DNA of 64,000 nt from Polaromonas sp. (lineage in GTDB: Bacteria > Pseudomonadota > Gammaproteobacteria > Burkholderiales > Burkholderiaceae_C). Positions 48,089 through 57,853 of the stretch are shown here, piece after piece; positions within the stretch are counted from its first letter, which is position 1, and each line of letters opens with the position of its first letter. The position numbers were made by a program, and so were the translations under genes. The notes below the pieces were generated by a model, which was given only the letters and a program-made list of their open reading frames with translations, was not told where the DNA came from and ran no database searches. The stretch lies in contig JAURWY010000016.1 of assembly GCA_030654695.1 (NCBI GenBank), forward strand, positions 93,391-157,390, in the 5' to 3' direction.

Positions 48089-48934
48089 TCACATCGCATC
48101 CATGACTAATTTGTCACCATCGGGGCCCGCCACCAGCCGCACTTGGGCTGGTTTGCCCAGAATGTTGGCAGGCAGGGAGTTTTCGCTGGTGCGATAAATA
48201 CCCGCGATAGAGATGAGTTCGGCCTCTAGGCTGAGCGCGAAAATGCGTGCTTCCGTGTTGCCTCGAGCACCGGCCATGGCTTTGCCGCGCAGCGGGGCAT
48301 ACACATGGATGTGGCCATCAGCGATGATTTCTGCACCTGCGTTGACCATGGCCAACACCACAAGGTCTCGGCCACGGGCATAGATTTGTTGACCTGACCG
48401 CAGCGGCTTGTTGATGACGAGCGCACCCAGTGGTGCTTCGGGTATGGCTTGTACCGGCGGCGGGACGGGCACTGGCGCTGTGGCGAGAGTAGCCTTGACG
48501 CTTGTCGCCGCTTTGGTGGGCGGGGCTAATTGGCGCTCTGGCTCCGGTGTGGGCGGACTGCTGGCGACCACTCGGGCATCCGGGGCAGGCAGCAGCCCGG
48601 CGGCCAGTCCATCGGCCATCTGGGCGGGGCTACCACCTTTGATGGCAATCGGCACCACGCTGTATTCACGCAGCAGAGTCAAGAGGGCCGGGAAATCGAT
48701 GGCTTCGACATCGGCACCATTGCGGCGTGCAGCGGCATTCAGCTGTGTGAGGTCGATCACCAGCGGGTCGTGGTCAAAAAAATCTGGAATATCGCCAAAG
48801 CGGGTTTTCAAGTCGCGCGTCAAGACGTCGAGGTCTGTGGACTTGAGCAGCAAAGCAACCAAGGGCAGGTTGGCACTCTTGATCTCAAATGAGGCCGGAG
48901 GTGTTGGTGCAGTAGCCGGTGGGGCAACGGTCAT
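48089..48934 (-). CDS. minC: Septum site-determining protein MinC
   Basis: A 281-residue FtsZ inhibitor. It has an N-terminal domain (about 15-115), a Pro/Ala-rich linker (about 140-185) and a C-terminal beta-helix domain binding MinD. The latter shows RSGQQIYARGRDLVVLA, GHIHVYAPLRGKAMAG and IAGIYRT. The ATG at 48934 avoids a 20-residue extension lacking homology. First gene of the min operon, 73 bases before minD. Confidence 0.95.
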   Translation of the reverse strand: MTVAPPATAPTPPASFEIKSANLPLVALLLKSTDLDVLTRDLKTRFGDIPDFFDHDPLVIDLTQLNAAARRNGADVEAIDFPALLTLLREYSVVPIAIKGGSPAQMADGLAAGLLPAPDARVVASSPPTPEPERQLAPPTKAATSVKATLATAPVPVPPPVQAIPEAPLGALVINKPLRSGQQIYARGRDLVVLAMVNAGAEIIADGHIHVYAPLRGKAMAGARGNTEARIFALSLEAELISIAGIYRTSENSLPANILGKPAQVRLVAGPDGDKLVMDAM

Positions 48935-49087
48935 GGTTGTTGGGCGGAGCGTGGCCAAGGGTGAGCAAAACACAGGTGTGAAACTAAATACCAAGCGCCG
49001 CGTTCTATCGACGGGCTTGAACCGCCAAGCATTTTAACAGCGGTGTTGAACCGCAGTCGCCAAGATCAATGGGCGTTGTGTTCCCGT

Positions 49088-49885
49088 TCAAAACCCAATC
49101 TCTGCGGCCAGTGGCGCGTGGTCAGACAGGTGCGACCATGGTTTGCGCGGCAGCACCATGGGCGCGTGAGCCACCGCATTGCGTACATATATTCGGTCCA
49201 GTCGGAGCAGTGGAAAGCGTGCCGGAAAGGTGCGAGCCGCACGGCCGTGGGCTTGCACAAAAACTTCATGCAGGCCCGCTCCTTTCTCCAGCTGTTTGTG
49301 CGCATGCACGCGCCAGTCATTGAAGTCGCCAGCAACGACTACCGGTGCATCAGCAGGGATGTCGTTGCGCACCATGTCGCAGAGGAGGTCCATTTGCTGT
49401 TTGCGGTGCGACTCCAACAAGCCAAGATGGACGCAGACTGCATGCACATGGCGTCTCTCGCCGGGCATTTGCAGCACGCAATGCAGCAGGCCACGTCGTT
49501 CGGGGCCGCTGATAGAGACATCGCGGTTTTCGAAGTGGATGATGGGGAACTTGGACATCACGGCATTGCCATGATGGCCTTTGTTGTAGACGGCGTTACG
49601 CCCGTAGGCAAACTCCGGCCAAATACTGTCCGCCAGAAATTCGTAATGTGGCGCCTCCGGGTAGTTGTCGAATTTGTCGGCATGCGTGGTGTGTGTGCCG
49701 GCAACCTCTTGCATGAACACCACGTCGGCACCGACCTCACGCACGGCGTCGCGCAACTCATGAAGGATGAACTTGCGGTTGAAAAAGGTGAATCCTTTGT
49801 GGATGTTCACCGTCATGACCTTGATTGAAAAAGCCGGCGGAGGGTTGATTTCAGGGGCCTGGGAAACGGGTTGCGATACGAGCAT
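49088..49885 (-). CDS. Endonuclease/exonuclease/phosphatase-family protein
   Basis: A 265-residue EEP-superfamily protein. It has [10 protein letters not shown] near residue 25, the metal-binding Glu in VFMQEVAG, the catalytic [13 protein letters not shown] and the terminal [10 protein letters not shown] (Asp-His pair). Relatives hydrolyse phosphodiesters in DNA, RNA or phospholipids. The ATG at 49885 is used; a TTG at 49978 is in frame but unlikely, and no strong ribosome site is visible for either. Confidence 0.87.
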   Translation of the reverse strand: MLVSQPVSQAPEINPPPAFSIKVMTVNIHKGFTFFNRKFILHELRDAVREVGADVVFMQEVAGTHTTHADKFDNYPEAPHYEFLADSIWPEFAYGRNAVYNKGHHGNAVMSKFPIIHFENRDVSISGPERRGLLHCVLQMPGERRHVHAVCVHLGLLESHRKQQMDLLCDMVRNDIPADAPVVVAGDFNDWRVHAHKQLEKGAGLHEVFVQAHGRAARTFPARFPLLRLDRIYVRNAVAHAPMVLPRKPWSHLSDHAPLAAEIGF

Positions 49886-50079
49886 GGATAAGCCAACGAA
49901 CGAAGGGTCAGAGTGTCTAAAAGGCGTTTTATCGCGGGTGGCTGTGTGGTCGCTGTAGGACAGAGGCCACAGCCTCAAACTGCTATGGTGTCACAGCTTT
50001 GGCCAATGTCACGCAAAGAGAAGTTTCTATACTCGCAGCTGAACGGTCTTGCTGTTGAGGCTGCGTTTGGAGATGCGTG

Positions 50080-50661
50080 ATGTTGAGCTATTTGTGGCTG
50101 GGTTTGTTGGTATTTTTAGGTGTGCATTCCATTCGACTGGTCGCAGACGATTGGCGTAGCCGCTGCATCGCGCGCATTGGCAAAGTCGCTTGGAAAGGTC
50201 TTTTCAGCGCCTTCTCTGTGGTAGGTTTTGCCTTGATTGTTTGGGGGTATGGCGTGGCCCGGCAGCAGCCGGTTCAGCTCTGGAGTCCCCCTGCGGGCAT
50301 GCCTTATCTGGCCGCTTTGCTGACTTGGCTGGCTTTCGTGTTGCTGGCCGCGGCGTACATTCCGCGAAACTATTTTAAGGCGCGGCTGTATCACCCCATG
50401 CTGCTCGCGACCAAAGTCTGGGCCCTAGCGCACTTGCTGGCCAATGGCACGCTGGCGGGCGCTTGGCTGTTTGGCAGTTTTTTGGTCTGGGCCGTCGTGA
50501 TGTTTGCCAGTTCACGACGGCGTGACCGCCGACAAGGTGTAATTTATGCGCCGAGTTTGCTGAGCCGCAGTTTGGCCAGCGTGCTGGTTGGCACGCTGGC
50601 TTGGGCGGCTTTTACTTTTGCGCTACACGGCCTACTGATAGGCATTTTGCCCTTGAGCTGA
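50080..50661 (+). CDS. NnrU family membrane protein
   Basis: A 193-residue NnrU-domain protein with about six hydrophobic helices. It starts MLSYLWLGLLVFLGVHSIR, with YIPRNYFKARLYHPMLLATKVWALAHLLANG as the family core. NnrU is named for denitrification clusters, but homologues occur widely and function is unclear; no nitrite or nitric oxide reductase gene is nearby. A GTG three bases upstream is also possible as start. Confidence 0.87.
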   Translation: MLSYLWLGLLVFLGVHSIRLVADDWRSRCIARIGKVAWKGLFSAFSVVGFALIVWGYGVARQQPVQLWSPPAGMPYLAALLTWLAFVLLAAAYIPRNYFKARLYHPMLLATKVWALAHLLANGTLAGAWLFGSFLVWAVVMFASSRRRDRRQGVIYAPSLLSRSLASVLVGTLAWAAFTFALHGLLIGILPLS

Positions 50662-50677
50662 GGCCTTTCATGAAGGG

Positions 50678-51193
50678 TTATCCGCGATGCTGATGGCGCT
50701 CATGATGGCCACCGCGTGGGCCTGCGTGGCGGCTGAACTGGTCGTCAAAAACTTTCTTCTGATCAGCATTCAAAACGCTATAAAAAGTTTTGGTGGCTTC
50801 CGCACGCTGATCCATGCGGGTCGTCATCACCGCCATGTGCTCGGTGTGCAAGGCGCGCATGCGGTCCAGACGTTCGGGTGTTGGCAGCTTGCTGAGCTCT
50901 GCATGTGAGGCCGCCATGGATGCGCGAGGCGTTGGTTTGACGGCTTCGGTGTAGGTCGTCCAAGCGTCTTCTTGCGCCGTTGTGATTTTCAACTTGGCCT
51001 TGATGTTTGCCAGGCGCTGCGTCATGCGGGCCTGCATCTTGGCCGGATCGTGCTGGCCCATGTGTTGGCCATGTGCTGCTGGACCCGCGCCAGGGCCTGT
51101 GCCTGGAGCGGGTTGAGCCACGCTGTAACCGGCCAGGGTGGTGAGAGCGCCCGCCAAGATGAGCGTGTGAAGTGGTTTGAAGTATGTGCGCAT
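50678..51193 (-). CDS. Spy/CpxP-like periplasmic protein (LTXXQ family)
   Basis: A 171-residue exported protein. A signal peptide (about 1-26, ending SVAQ) is followed by helical repeats with the MQARMTQRLANIKAKLKIT segment and a second SVLNADQKKVFDDQF LTxxQ-like motif. The C-terminal tail is His-rich (GGHHERHQHRG) and Met/His are frequent, hinting at metal binding. Location beside cueR-copZ-copA suggests a role in copper or envelope stress (inference). Spy-type proteins are ATP-independent periplasmic chaperones. Confidence 0.82.
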   Translation of the reverse strand: MRTYFKPLHTLILAGALTTLAGYSVAQPAPGTGPGAGPAAHGQHMGQHDPAKMQARMTQRLANIKAKLKITTAQEDAWTTYTEAVKPTPRASMAASHAELSKLPTPERLDRMRALHTEHMAVMTTRMDQRAEATKTFYSVLNADQKKVFDDQFSRHAGPRGGHHERHQHRG

Positions 51194-51332
51194 GAGGTAT
51201 TCCCTTTAAGTGAAGCTGAGTGATTAGCAAAAAGGCTTTTGGTCTCAACTTGAGGGTAAGTTTGAGCGGACCTTGTATCGGCGCCGTGACGCAGCGGTAT
51301 GTGTTTGTAAAGTTTTTGCAACAAGTGTGCGT

Positions 51333-51752
51333 TCAGTCACCAGCAAGCCCGTCGAGGATCGGACACTCTGGCCGACTGTCACCGTGACAGCCGTGGATGA
51401 GGTGACTCAGCGTGCGCTGCATTTCTTGCAATGCAGCAACACGCTGCGCCAGCTCATCGGCATGCTTTTGCGCGATGCGTTTGACGCTGGCACTGGTGCG
51501 TCGTCGGTTGTTCCACAGACTCACCAGCTCCGCTATCTCGGCCATCGAAAAGCCGAGGTCGCGGGCCCGTTTGATGAAGCGCAACACGTGCACCTCCGCT
51601 TGGTTGTACTGGCGGTAGCCGCTGTCGGTGCGGCGAACTTTGCCCAGCAGGTCGAGTGACTCGTAGTAACGGATCATCTTGGCCGACACGCCGGACTGTT
51701 CGGCGGCGCTGCCAATGTTGACCGGTGCGGACGCTATAGCGGTGGCGGTCAT
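51333..51752 (-). CDS. cueR: Cu(I)-responsive MerR-family regulator CueR
   Basis: A 139-residue MerR-type regulator. The N-terminal winged helix (NIGSAAEQSGVSAKMIRYYESLDLL) is followed by the dimer coiled coil. The C-terminal metal loop has CHGDSRPEC, two cysteines seven residues apart as in CueR Cys112/Cys120, rather than the three-Cys pattern of MerR. The ATG at 51752 follows the copZ stop by 13 bases; an alternative ATG at 51782 overlaps copZ. It activates copZ/copA by untwisting 19-bp-spaced promoters when Cu+ is present. Confidence 0.92.
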   Translation of the reverse strand: MTATAIASAPVNIGSAAEQSGVSAKMIRYYESLDLLGKVRRTDSGYRQYNQAEVHVLRFIKRARDLGFSMAEIAELVSLWNNRRRTSASVKRIAQKHADELAQRVAALQEMQRTLSHLIHGCHGDSRPECPILDGLAGD

Positions 51753-51765
51753 GCTTTTAGACGCA

Positions 51766-51963
51766 TCAGTCTGCGACGACATAGCCTTCTTCGGCGATGG
51801 CCGTGGCCAGGGCTTCGCGGGCTTGGGTGCTGTCGACGTCAACGCGGTTGGTGGCGCGGTCAATGCTGACTTGGGCTTGCGGGTCAAGCTCTAGCACGGC
51901 GTTTTTGACGGCGCGTTCGCAGTGCCCGCAGGTCATACCTGTGACGGTGAAAGTTTGGTTCAT
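51766..51963 (-). CDS. copZ: Copper chaperone CopZ-like HMA protein
   Basis: A 65-residue heavy-metal-associated domain. It has the Cu-binding GMTCGHC motif at residues 9-15 and the normal beta-alpha-beta-beta-alpha-beta pattern. It would carry Cu+ to the CopA ATPase encoded divergently. First gene of the copZ-cueR unit, transcribed from the left half of the mirrored operator. Confidence 0.94.
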   Translation of the reverse strand: MNQTFTVTGMTCGHCERAVKNAVLELDPQAQVSIDRATNRVDVDSTQAREALATAIAEEGYVVAD

Positions 51964-52006
51964 GGCAGTCTTCCTTTGTGTGGATGAGAGAATAGTTTGA
52001 AGCTTC

Positions 52007-52070
52007 CCATGGTGGCAAGGTCAAGCGTTTTAATATAACTTGACCTTACCACCATGGCAGGGTTTATGCT
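52007..52070. promoter_or_regulatory. Mirror-image CueR operator/promoter pair between copZ and copA
   Basis: Two 19-base arms, 52007-52025 and 52039-52057, are inverted copies with one mismatch. Each contains the CueR-type CTTGACCTT(G/A)CCACCATGG sequence. Rightward, TTGACC (52040-52045), a 19-base spacer and TATGCT (52065-52070) form a MerR-class promoter for copA. Leftward, TTGACC with a 19-base spacer faces copZ, with a poorer -10 (CAAACT). Confidence 0.85.
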
Positions 52071-52076
52071 CCGCTC

Positions 52077-54341
52077 ATGAACACCCTTCTTGTCGCTGAC
52101 GCCAACAACTTAACCTCAACCCTAGACCTCGGCATTGAGGGCATGACCTGTGCCTCTTGCGTTTCGCGGGTCGAAAAAGCCTTGAAAAAAGTACCCGGGG
52201 TGCAAGACGCCACGGTGAACTTGGCAACAGAGTCAGCGCGCATCACTTTTGGGGCGTCAGACCAAGCCGAAGCCATGCTGCGCCGTGCCGTTCGGGAAGC
52301 CGGCTACGGCGTGCGTGAAACCGATCTGATGAGCGATACACAAGACGCTTCACCTTGGGCCGGTTTTGCGCCTGTTGCGGTGGCCTTGGCACTGGCCACG
52401 CCTTTGGTGTTGCCGATGCTGGCAGATCTGTTTGGCCGGCACTGGATGCTGCCGGCGTGGCAGCAGTTTTTGCTGGCAACGCCGGTGCAATTTATCTTGG
52501 GTGCGCGTTTTTACCGGGCCGGTTGGCATGCGCTGAAGGCGCTCACTGGGAACATGGATTTGCTGGTCGCCATTGGCACCAGCGCGGGCTGGGGTTTGTC
52601 GGTTTGGCTGTGGCTGAGTGCCGAGTCTGGCAGCATGCCGCACCTGTACTTTGAGGCCTCGGCAGTGGTGATTTCGCTGGTGATGTTGGGTAAGTGGTTG
52701 GAGACGCGGGCGAAGCGGCAGACCACGGCGGCCATTCGCGCATTGCATGCCCTGCGCCCCGCGCTGGCGCATGTGATTTTGCGCTCCGGCGAGCAGGTCG
52801 ATGTGCCGGTGGCTGAGTTGTTGGTGAACGACCGTGTGGTGGTTTTGCCCGGCGAGCGCATACCGGTTGACGGCGTGCTGACAGAAGGCCGCACCCAGGT
52901 TGATGAATCCATGCTCACCGGCGAGCCGCTGCCCGTGACCAAGGAGCTTGATGCGACGCTCACGGGTGGCAGCATCAACGGCGAGGGTCGTGTTGTCATG
53001 CTTGTCAGTGCGGTGGGACAGAACACAGTGCTCTCCAAAATCATTGCACTGGTGGAAGACGCCCAAGCCGCGAAGGCGCCGATTCAGCGCTTGGTCGACC
53101 AGGTTTCGGCTGTGTTTGTACCGGTGGTTTTGTTGATTGGATTGGCTACCTTGCTAGGTTGGCTGGCCATGGGCGAGCCGCTGGAGGTGGCGTTGATCCG
53201 CGCGGTGGCGGTGCTGGTGATTGCTTGTCCCTGCGCGCTTGGTTTGGCCACGCCTGTGGCCATCATGGCCGGCACGGGTGTGGCGGCGCGTGCGGGCATT
53301 TTGATCAAGGATGCACAGGCGCTGGAGTTGGCGCACCGTGCTGACACCGTGGCTTTTGATAAGACGGGGACCTTGACGGTGGGTCAGCCACGCTTGGTGG
53401 CGTTTGTGGCCGCTGGCGATGCTGATGAGTCAGCTCAGTTGCGCGCGGCGGCCAGTTTGCAAAGTGGCAGTGAACATCCACTCGCGCGCGCCGTTGTGAA
53501 CGCAGCCAAGGAGCGCGGGCTGGACGTGCTGGCGCCCGACGATGTGCGTGCTGTTGCCGGTCGCGGCACCGAAGGCAATGTGGCGGGTGTGGCGTATTTG
53601 ATTGGCAGCCTGCGCTGGGTCGACGAGCTCGGCGTGAACTTGGGCAGTTTGGCGCCGGAAGCTGCGCGCATGCAAAAAGAAGGCGCAACCTTGTCGGCCT
53701 TGCTGCAACGCACGCCGCAAGGGCCGGCGTTGCGCGCATTGATGTGTTTTGCTGATGAACCCAAGCCGGGTGCTCGCGAAGCTTTGGCTTCCTTGCGCGC
53801 TCGCGGACTGCGCATCATCATGATCTCGGGCGACAACCGTGGTGCGGCATTGGCCATGGGCGCACGACTCGGCCTCAGCGCAGACGAAGTGATGGCGGAG
53901 GTCTTGCCTGGAGAGAAAGCGGCGAAGGTCGCAGAGCTGAAGCAGGGGGATAAAACAGTCGTTATGGTGGGCGATGGCGTCAACGACGCACCCGCTTTGG
54001 CGGCAGCCGATATCGGCATGGCCATGGGCACCGGCACGGACGTGGCGATGCACGCAGCTGGCGTGACCTTGATGCGCGGCGATGTCTCGTTGGTCGAAGG
54101 GGCGCTGGATATTTCACACCGCACGGTGATGAAAATTCGGCAGAACTTGTTCTGGGCTTTTGCCTATAACGTGGCCGGCATTCCGCTGGCGGCCTTGGGC
54201 TACTTGAACCCCGTGCTGGCTGGCGCGGCCATGGCGCTGTCAAGTGTCAGCGTCATGGCCAATGCCTTGCTGCTCAAGCGATGGCGGCTCAAGCAGGTTC
54301 AGCGGCGTTCAGGCGCTGCCGATCAAGCCAACGTTGGATAG
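52077..54341 (+). CDS. copA: Cu(I)-exporting P1B-type ATPase CopA
   Basis: A 754-residue P1B-1 ATPase. One N-terminal HMA domain has GMTCASC (Cys25, Cys28). Eight membrane helices include the ion-site CPC in [13 protein letters not shown] near residue 386. The phosphorylation motif [11 protein letters not shown]-type SEHPLARAV and hinge [16 protein letters not shown] are all present. It pumps Cu+ from the cytoplasm. Driven from the mirrored operator 5' of the gene, only about seven bases from the -10 box, so the mRNA is nearly leaderless. Its 3' end overlaps the convergent ene-reductase by 19 bases. Confidence 0.97.
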   Translation: MNTLLVADANNLTSTLDLGIEGMTCASCVSRVEKALKKVPGVQDATVNLATESARITFGASDQAEAMLRRAVREAGYGVRETDLMSDTQDASPWAGFAPVAVALALATPLVLPMLADLFGRHWMLPAWQQFLLATPVQFILGARFYRAGWHALKALTGNMDLLVAIGTSAGWGLSVWLWLSAESGSMPHLYFEASAVVISLVMLGKWLETRAKRQTTAAIRALHALRPALAHVILRSGEQVDVPVAELLVNDRVVVLPGERIPVDGVLTEGRTQVDESMLTGEPLPVTKELDATLTGGSINGEGRVVMLVSAVGQNTVLSKIIALVEDAQAAKAPIQRLVDQVSAVFVPVVLLIGLATLLGWLAMGEPLEVALIRAVAVLVIACPCALGLATPVAIMAGTGVAARAGILIKDAQALELAHRADTVAFDKTGTLTVGQPRLVAFVAAGDADESAQLRAAASLQSGSEHPLARAVVNAAKERGLDVLAPDDVRAVAGRGTEGNVAGVAYLIGSLRWVDELGVNLGSLAPEAARMQKEGATLSALLQRTPQGPALRALMCFADEPKPGAREALASLRARGLRIIMISGDNRGAALAMGARLGLSADEVMAEVLPGEKAAKVAELKQGDKTVVMVGDGVNDAPALAAADIGMAMGTGTDVAMHAAGVTLMRGDVSLVEGALDISHRTVMKIRQNLFWAFAYNVAGIPLAALGYLNPVLAGAAMALSSVSVMANALLLKRWRLKQVQRRSGAADQANVG

Positions 54342-55426
54342 TCCGTGTAGCCTTTGGCGCCACCACCATAAAAGGTGGTTTGGTCTGGCGTGTTCATCGT
54401 CGCGTCTTCACGCAGGCGCCGCACGAGGTCTGGATTGGCGATGAACGGCCGACCAAAGGCGACCAGATCGGCGCCTTCATCAACCGCTTTTTCAGCCAAC
54501 GCTTTGTCGTAGCCATTGTTGACCATCCAGGCACCCTTGCCACCAGCGATACGGTAAGCACGCTTCAATGCCGCGTAATCAAAAGGGCGATCCGACATCT
54601 CTCGTGCTCCGCCGGTAGCGCCCTCAATGATGTGGACATAGGCCAAGTTGAGCGTTGCCAGTTGGCGCACGACGTACTCGAACAGCGGTTGCGGTTCGGT
54701 GTCGTGCACATCGCCAGCCGGTGTCACAGGTGACAGGCGAATGCCCGTCCGGCCACCGCCAACGGCATCTGTCACGGCGCGCACAATTTCAAGCAGAAGA
54801 CGAGCACGATTCTCAATGCTGCCGCCGTAATCGTCGGTGCGCAGGTTGCTGCCATTTTTCAAAAACTGGTCTAACAAGTAGCCGTTGGCCGCATGGATTT
54901 CGACGCCGTCAAATCCCGCGGTTTCAATGGCGTTGCGGGCGGCCGCCTGGAAGGTGTGCACGAGTCCTGGCAGTTCCTCGGCGCTGAGCGCGCGCGGCTC
55001 GGAGGTGTCGACAAACGTCGGCACACCGTCTTTGATGAGCACGGTTTTGGCCTTGGCGGTTATCGCCGATGGCGCGACGGGTGCACCGTTCTCAGGCTGC
55101 AAGTCGGTGTGTGAAATACGACCCACGTGCCAGAGTTGCACAATTATTTTGCCGCCGGCTTGGTGCACGCTGTCGGTGATTTTTTTCCAGCCATCGAGTT
55201 GCTCAGTGCCATACAAGCCCGGCACATCTGAATAGCCTTGCCCTTGTTGGCTGATGGCGGTGGCTTCGGAGATCAGCAGGCCGGCGCTGGCGCGCTGCGT
55301 GTAGTACTCGATCATGAGGGGTGTGGGTGTGGCGTCGGGTGCGCGGTTACGCGTCAGCGGCGCCATGACGATGCGGTTTGGGAGGTGCATGTCGCCGACT
55401 TGGATGGGCGTGAAAAGAGAGGTCAT
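54323..55426 (-). CDS. Old yellow enzyme family alkene reductase
   Basis: A 367-residue FMN-dependent ene-reductase (NemA/OYE class) reducing activated C=C bonds or nitroesters with NAD(P)H. It has [27 protein letters not shown] at the start, [10 protein letters not shown], the substrate-binding [17 protein letters not shown] (His-x2-Asn pair) and the terminal [11 protein letters not shown]. Convergent with copA and overlapping its last codons. No regulator is adjacent. Confidence 0.95.
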   Translation of the reverse strand: MTSLFTPIQVGDMHLPNRIVMAPLTRNRAPDATPTPLMIEYYTQRASAGLLISEATAISQQGQGYSDVPGLYGTEQLDGWKKITDSVHQAGGKIIVQLWHVGRISHTDLQPENGAPVAPSAITAKAKTVLIKDGVPTFVDTSEPRALSAEELPGLVHTFQAAARNAIETAGFDGVEIHAANGYLLDQFLKNGSNLRTDDYGGSIENRARLLLEIVRAVTDAVGGGRTGIRLSPVTPAGDVHDTEPQPLFEYVVRQLATLNLAYVHIIEGATGGAREMSDRPFDYAALKRAYRIAGGKGAWMVNNGYDKALAEKAVDEGADLVAFGRPFIANPDLVRRLREDATMNTPDQTTFYGGGAKGYTDYPTLA

Positions 55427-56272
55427 GGGAGAGCCTTGTTATTGTTAAGAAAGGATTGAAGAGAGCCGGTGGGCGCTGTGTAGTGCAAACATCAGCAGCA
55501 TGAAAAAATCGGCACCACCGAAGACATTCATGCTAGCGGGTTCTCGAAAGGCTCGCTTGGCTCAGGGCAGCTTTGCGCAGCTATCGGACTGGTCCTACAA
55601 GGCTTGGGGCACGCCCGCGATTCACATTTGTCAGGGCATCCTTTAACCTCTAGGCATTGATTGATTTGGGCCTTAGTTGGGGCTTCTTTCATGTTGATCG
55701 CACAGTTTTTTCTGCCGACTCAATCGCCAACGCCTCGCTACTTTTTCTACACTTCACACTGTTCGTCATCATGTTCAATGCGGTTATTCGCGACGCGATT
55801 GGGAAGGGTGGGACATAACATGACTCGCCAACAAGTTTTGCATCGCGCCCTGCCATCTCACGCCAGTCTTCATCACCGCCAACACGACCGTATGCCAGAG
55901 GTTCATCAACGTCGAAGCGTCAGCCTGCAAGCGAGTTTGGCCGAGATGATGCTGGTGAACCGCTTGCGAGCTCACACACGGACAGATCTTGCGCTGGACA
56001 CGTTGCAGCGCGCTGCCGCCATCATCGAGCTGACGGCGAAATACTGGTTTGCTGACGCCGTGGATCGCCGGGATCGTGGTTTGAATTTTCCGCCAGAAGG
56101 GTCGCTGGCTTGTGTGGTTGAGCGCATTGATGAGCATGCGTTACCCGGCTCAGCTGACAGACGCTGAACCCGTGCAAGTTGTGTCGGGAGCGCAGGGGTA
56201 TTTTGTCGAAGGCGCTGAGCAGTGGGTTGCGATTCATCATCCACTCAGAGGCGCTGTCGCACCCCTGAGGAC
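55427..56272. other. Weakly coding stretch between ene-reductase and thiolase genes
   Basis: About 850 bases with no recognisable family. A 48-codon frame at 55500-55646 (MKKSAPPKTFMLAGSRK...) lacks a good ribosome site and may be a gene remnant. A 115-codon frame at 55820-56167 is listed separately. The rest shows nothing beyond background. The stretch may be a graveyard of an older gene. Confidence 0.5.
55820..56167 (+). CDS. Hypothetical protein, unrecognised
   Basis: A 115-residue frame starting MTRQQVLHRALPSHASLHHRQHD. It has a helical-looking middle (SLAEMMLVNRLRAHTRTDLALDTLQRAA, then IIELTAKYWFADAVD) and no known motif. The start at 55820 is chosen because the longer frame from 55661 adds low-quality sequence. 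A 117-codon frame lies opposite (55784-56137), so one or both may be spurious. The balanced hydrophobic pattern slightly favours the plus strand. Confidence 0.35.
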   Translation: MTRQQVLHRALPSHASLHHRQHDRMPEVHQRRSVSLQASLAEMMLVNRLRAHTRTDLALDTLQRAAAIIELTAKYWFADAVDRRDRGLNFPPEGSLACVVERIDEHALPGSADRR

Positions 56273-57457
56273 TCACATCCGCTCAAAAATCGCTGCAATC
56301 CCTTGGCCACCGCCGATGCACATGGTCACCAAGGCGTAGCGGCCTTTGATGCGCTGCAGCTCGTGCAATGCCTTGACGGTGATCAGGGCACCAGTCGCGC
56401 CGATCGGGTGTCCCAGCGAGATGCCTGAGCCGTTTGGATTCACCTTCGCGGGGTCTAAGCCGAGGTCGCGCGTGACAGCGCAGGCTTGGGCTGCAAAGGC
56501 TTCGTTGGCTTCGATGACGTCCAAGTCCTTGACCGTCAGTCCCGCTTTTTTGAGCGCCAGTTGTGTGGCGGGCACCGGGCCTATGCCCATGTACTTGGGG
56601 TCGACGCCGGCGTGTGCGTAAGCCACTAGGCGGGCCAGCGGTTGAATGCCGCGGGCCTTGGCGGTACCGGCTTCCATCATTACCAACGCGGCGGCGGCGT
56701 CGTTGATGCCGGAGGCGTTGCCGGCTGTCACGGTGCCGTTTTCTTTGATGAAGACAGGTTTGAGTTTGGCCATGTCGGCCAGTGTGCAGTTCGGGCGGAA
56801 GTGTTCGTCGGTGTCGTAGGCGACATCGCCTTTGCGGCTTTTGAGCATGACCGGCACGATTTGTTCTTTGAAGCGGCCACCTTCAATAGCGCGCTGGGCG
56901 CGGTTGTGGCTTTCAACCGCGATGGCATCTTGGTCGTCGCGTGTGATACCCCATTTGGCGGCGATGTTTTCGGCCGTCACGCCCATGTTGATGGTGTGGA
57001 AAGGGTCGTGCAGGGCGCCTACCATCATGTCGATCATCTTGGTGTCGCCCATGCGTGCACCGAAGCGGGTGGCCAGGCTGACATAAGGCGCGCGGCTCAT
57101 GTTTTCAGCACCCCCGCCAATGGCTATGTCGGTGTCGCCTAGCAAGATGCTCTGGCTGGCCGAGATGATGGCTTGCAGGCCTGAGCCGCAGAGGCGGTTG
57201 ACGTTGAAGGCGGGCGTGCCTTCGGCGCAACCGCCGTTGATGGCTGCGACGCGCGACAAATACATGTCCTTGGCTTCGGTGTTGACGACATGGCCGAAGA
57301 CCACATGGCCGACGTCTTTGCCTTCGACACCAGCGCGCGACAGCGACTCGCGAACGACGAGTGCCGCGAGCTCGGTGGGTGGGGTGTCTTTCAAGCTTCC
57401 GCCAAAAGTACCGATGGCGGTGCGCACACCGCTGGCAATCACGACTTCACGACTCAT
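56273..57457 (-). CDS. Acetyl-CoA acetyltransferase (thiolase)
   Basis: A 394-residue thiolase condensing two acetyl-CoA to acetoacetyl-CoA, or cleaving 3-ketoacyl-CoA. Active-site Cys in NRLCGSGLQAI (about residue 90), His in GISLGHPIGATGA and the second Cys in VTMCIGGGQG are all present, as is NEAFAAQA. PhaA/BktB and AtoB are equally possible names; no phaB or phaC is adjacent. Confidence 0.94.
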   Translation of the reverse strand: MSREVVIASGVRTAIGTFGGSLKDTPPTELAALVVRESLSRAGVEGKDVGHVVFGHVVNTEAKDMYLSRVAAINGGCAEGTPAFNVNRLCGSGLQAIISASQSILLGDTDIAIGGGAENMSRAPYVSLATRFGARMGDTKMIDMMVGALHDPFHTINMGVTAENIAAKWGITRDDQDAIAVESHNRAQRAIEGGRFKEQIVPVMLKSRKGDVAYDTDEHFRPNCTLADMAKLKPVFIKENGTVTAGNASGINDAAAALVMMEAGTAKARGIQPLARLVAYAHAGVDPKYMGIGPVPATQLALKKAGLTVKDLDVIEANEAFAAQACAVTRDLGLDPAKVNPNGSGISLGHPIGATGALITVKALHELQRIKGRYALVTMCIGGGQGIAAIFERM

Positions 57458-57566
57458 CTTTGTCTCCTGTAGTTTAAATATCCAAGCTGTAAATGTTACG
57501 CCGCTTGGCTACAGGAGCCTGACAACACCGTCTCAACTGATTGAAGGACAAGGGCGGAGGTTAAAA

Positions 57567-57590
57567 TGTACAAATTAAATATTTTGTACA
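57567..57590 (+). promoter_or_regulatory. Inverted-repeat operator before the phd antitoxin gene
   Basis: GTACAAAT and TTTTGTAC form an imperfect 24-base dyad capped by TGTACA at both ends, 18 bases before the antitoxin ATG. The AT-rich centre fits a promoter covered by the antitoxin dimer, the normal autoregulation of Phd-type modules. Confidence 0.55.
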
Positions 57591-57607
57591 AATACGATGA
57601 TTGAGCC

Positions 57608-57853
57608 ATGCAAACCATCCCTTTGAGTGAATTCCGTGCCAATGCTTCGGCCATGATTGATCTGGTCGAGCGCGGCGAGACCGTGCGCATCTTGCGGCAC
57701 GGCAAACCCGTGGCAGAGCTGGTGCCCGTGACTAGCGACGCCACGCCTCGCGTGCCCAGCTGGAAGCGGGTGATCGAGCCGCTGCACATCGTCAGGCCGG
57801 ACGGCAAGACGGGCGCTCAGCTCATCGTTGAAGAGCGTGAGGCCGGTTGGTGA
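57608..57853 (+). CDS. Phd/YefM-type antitoxin
   Basis: An 81-residue Phd-fold antitoxin. The N-terminal DNA-binding half QTIPLSEFRANASAMIDLVERGETVRILRHGKPVAELVPV is typical, followed by a disordered toxin-neutralising tail. Its stop overlaps the toxin start by one base (TGATG). It should bind VapC and repress the operon through the upstream dyad. Confidence 0.9.
   Translation: MQTIPLSEFRANASAMIDLVERGETVRILRHGKPVAELVPVTSDATPRVPSWKRVIEPLHIVRPDGKTGAQLIVEEREAGW

Noticed and set aside
55500..55646. 48-codon frame as a real small gene
   Set aside because: No convincing ribosome site and no homology recognised; could be a remnant, so only mentioned within the intergenic entry.
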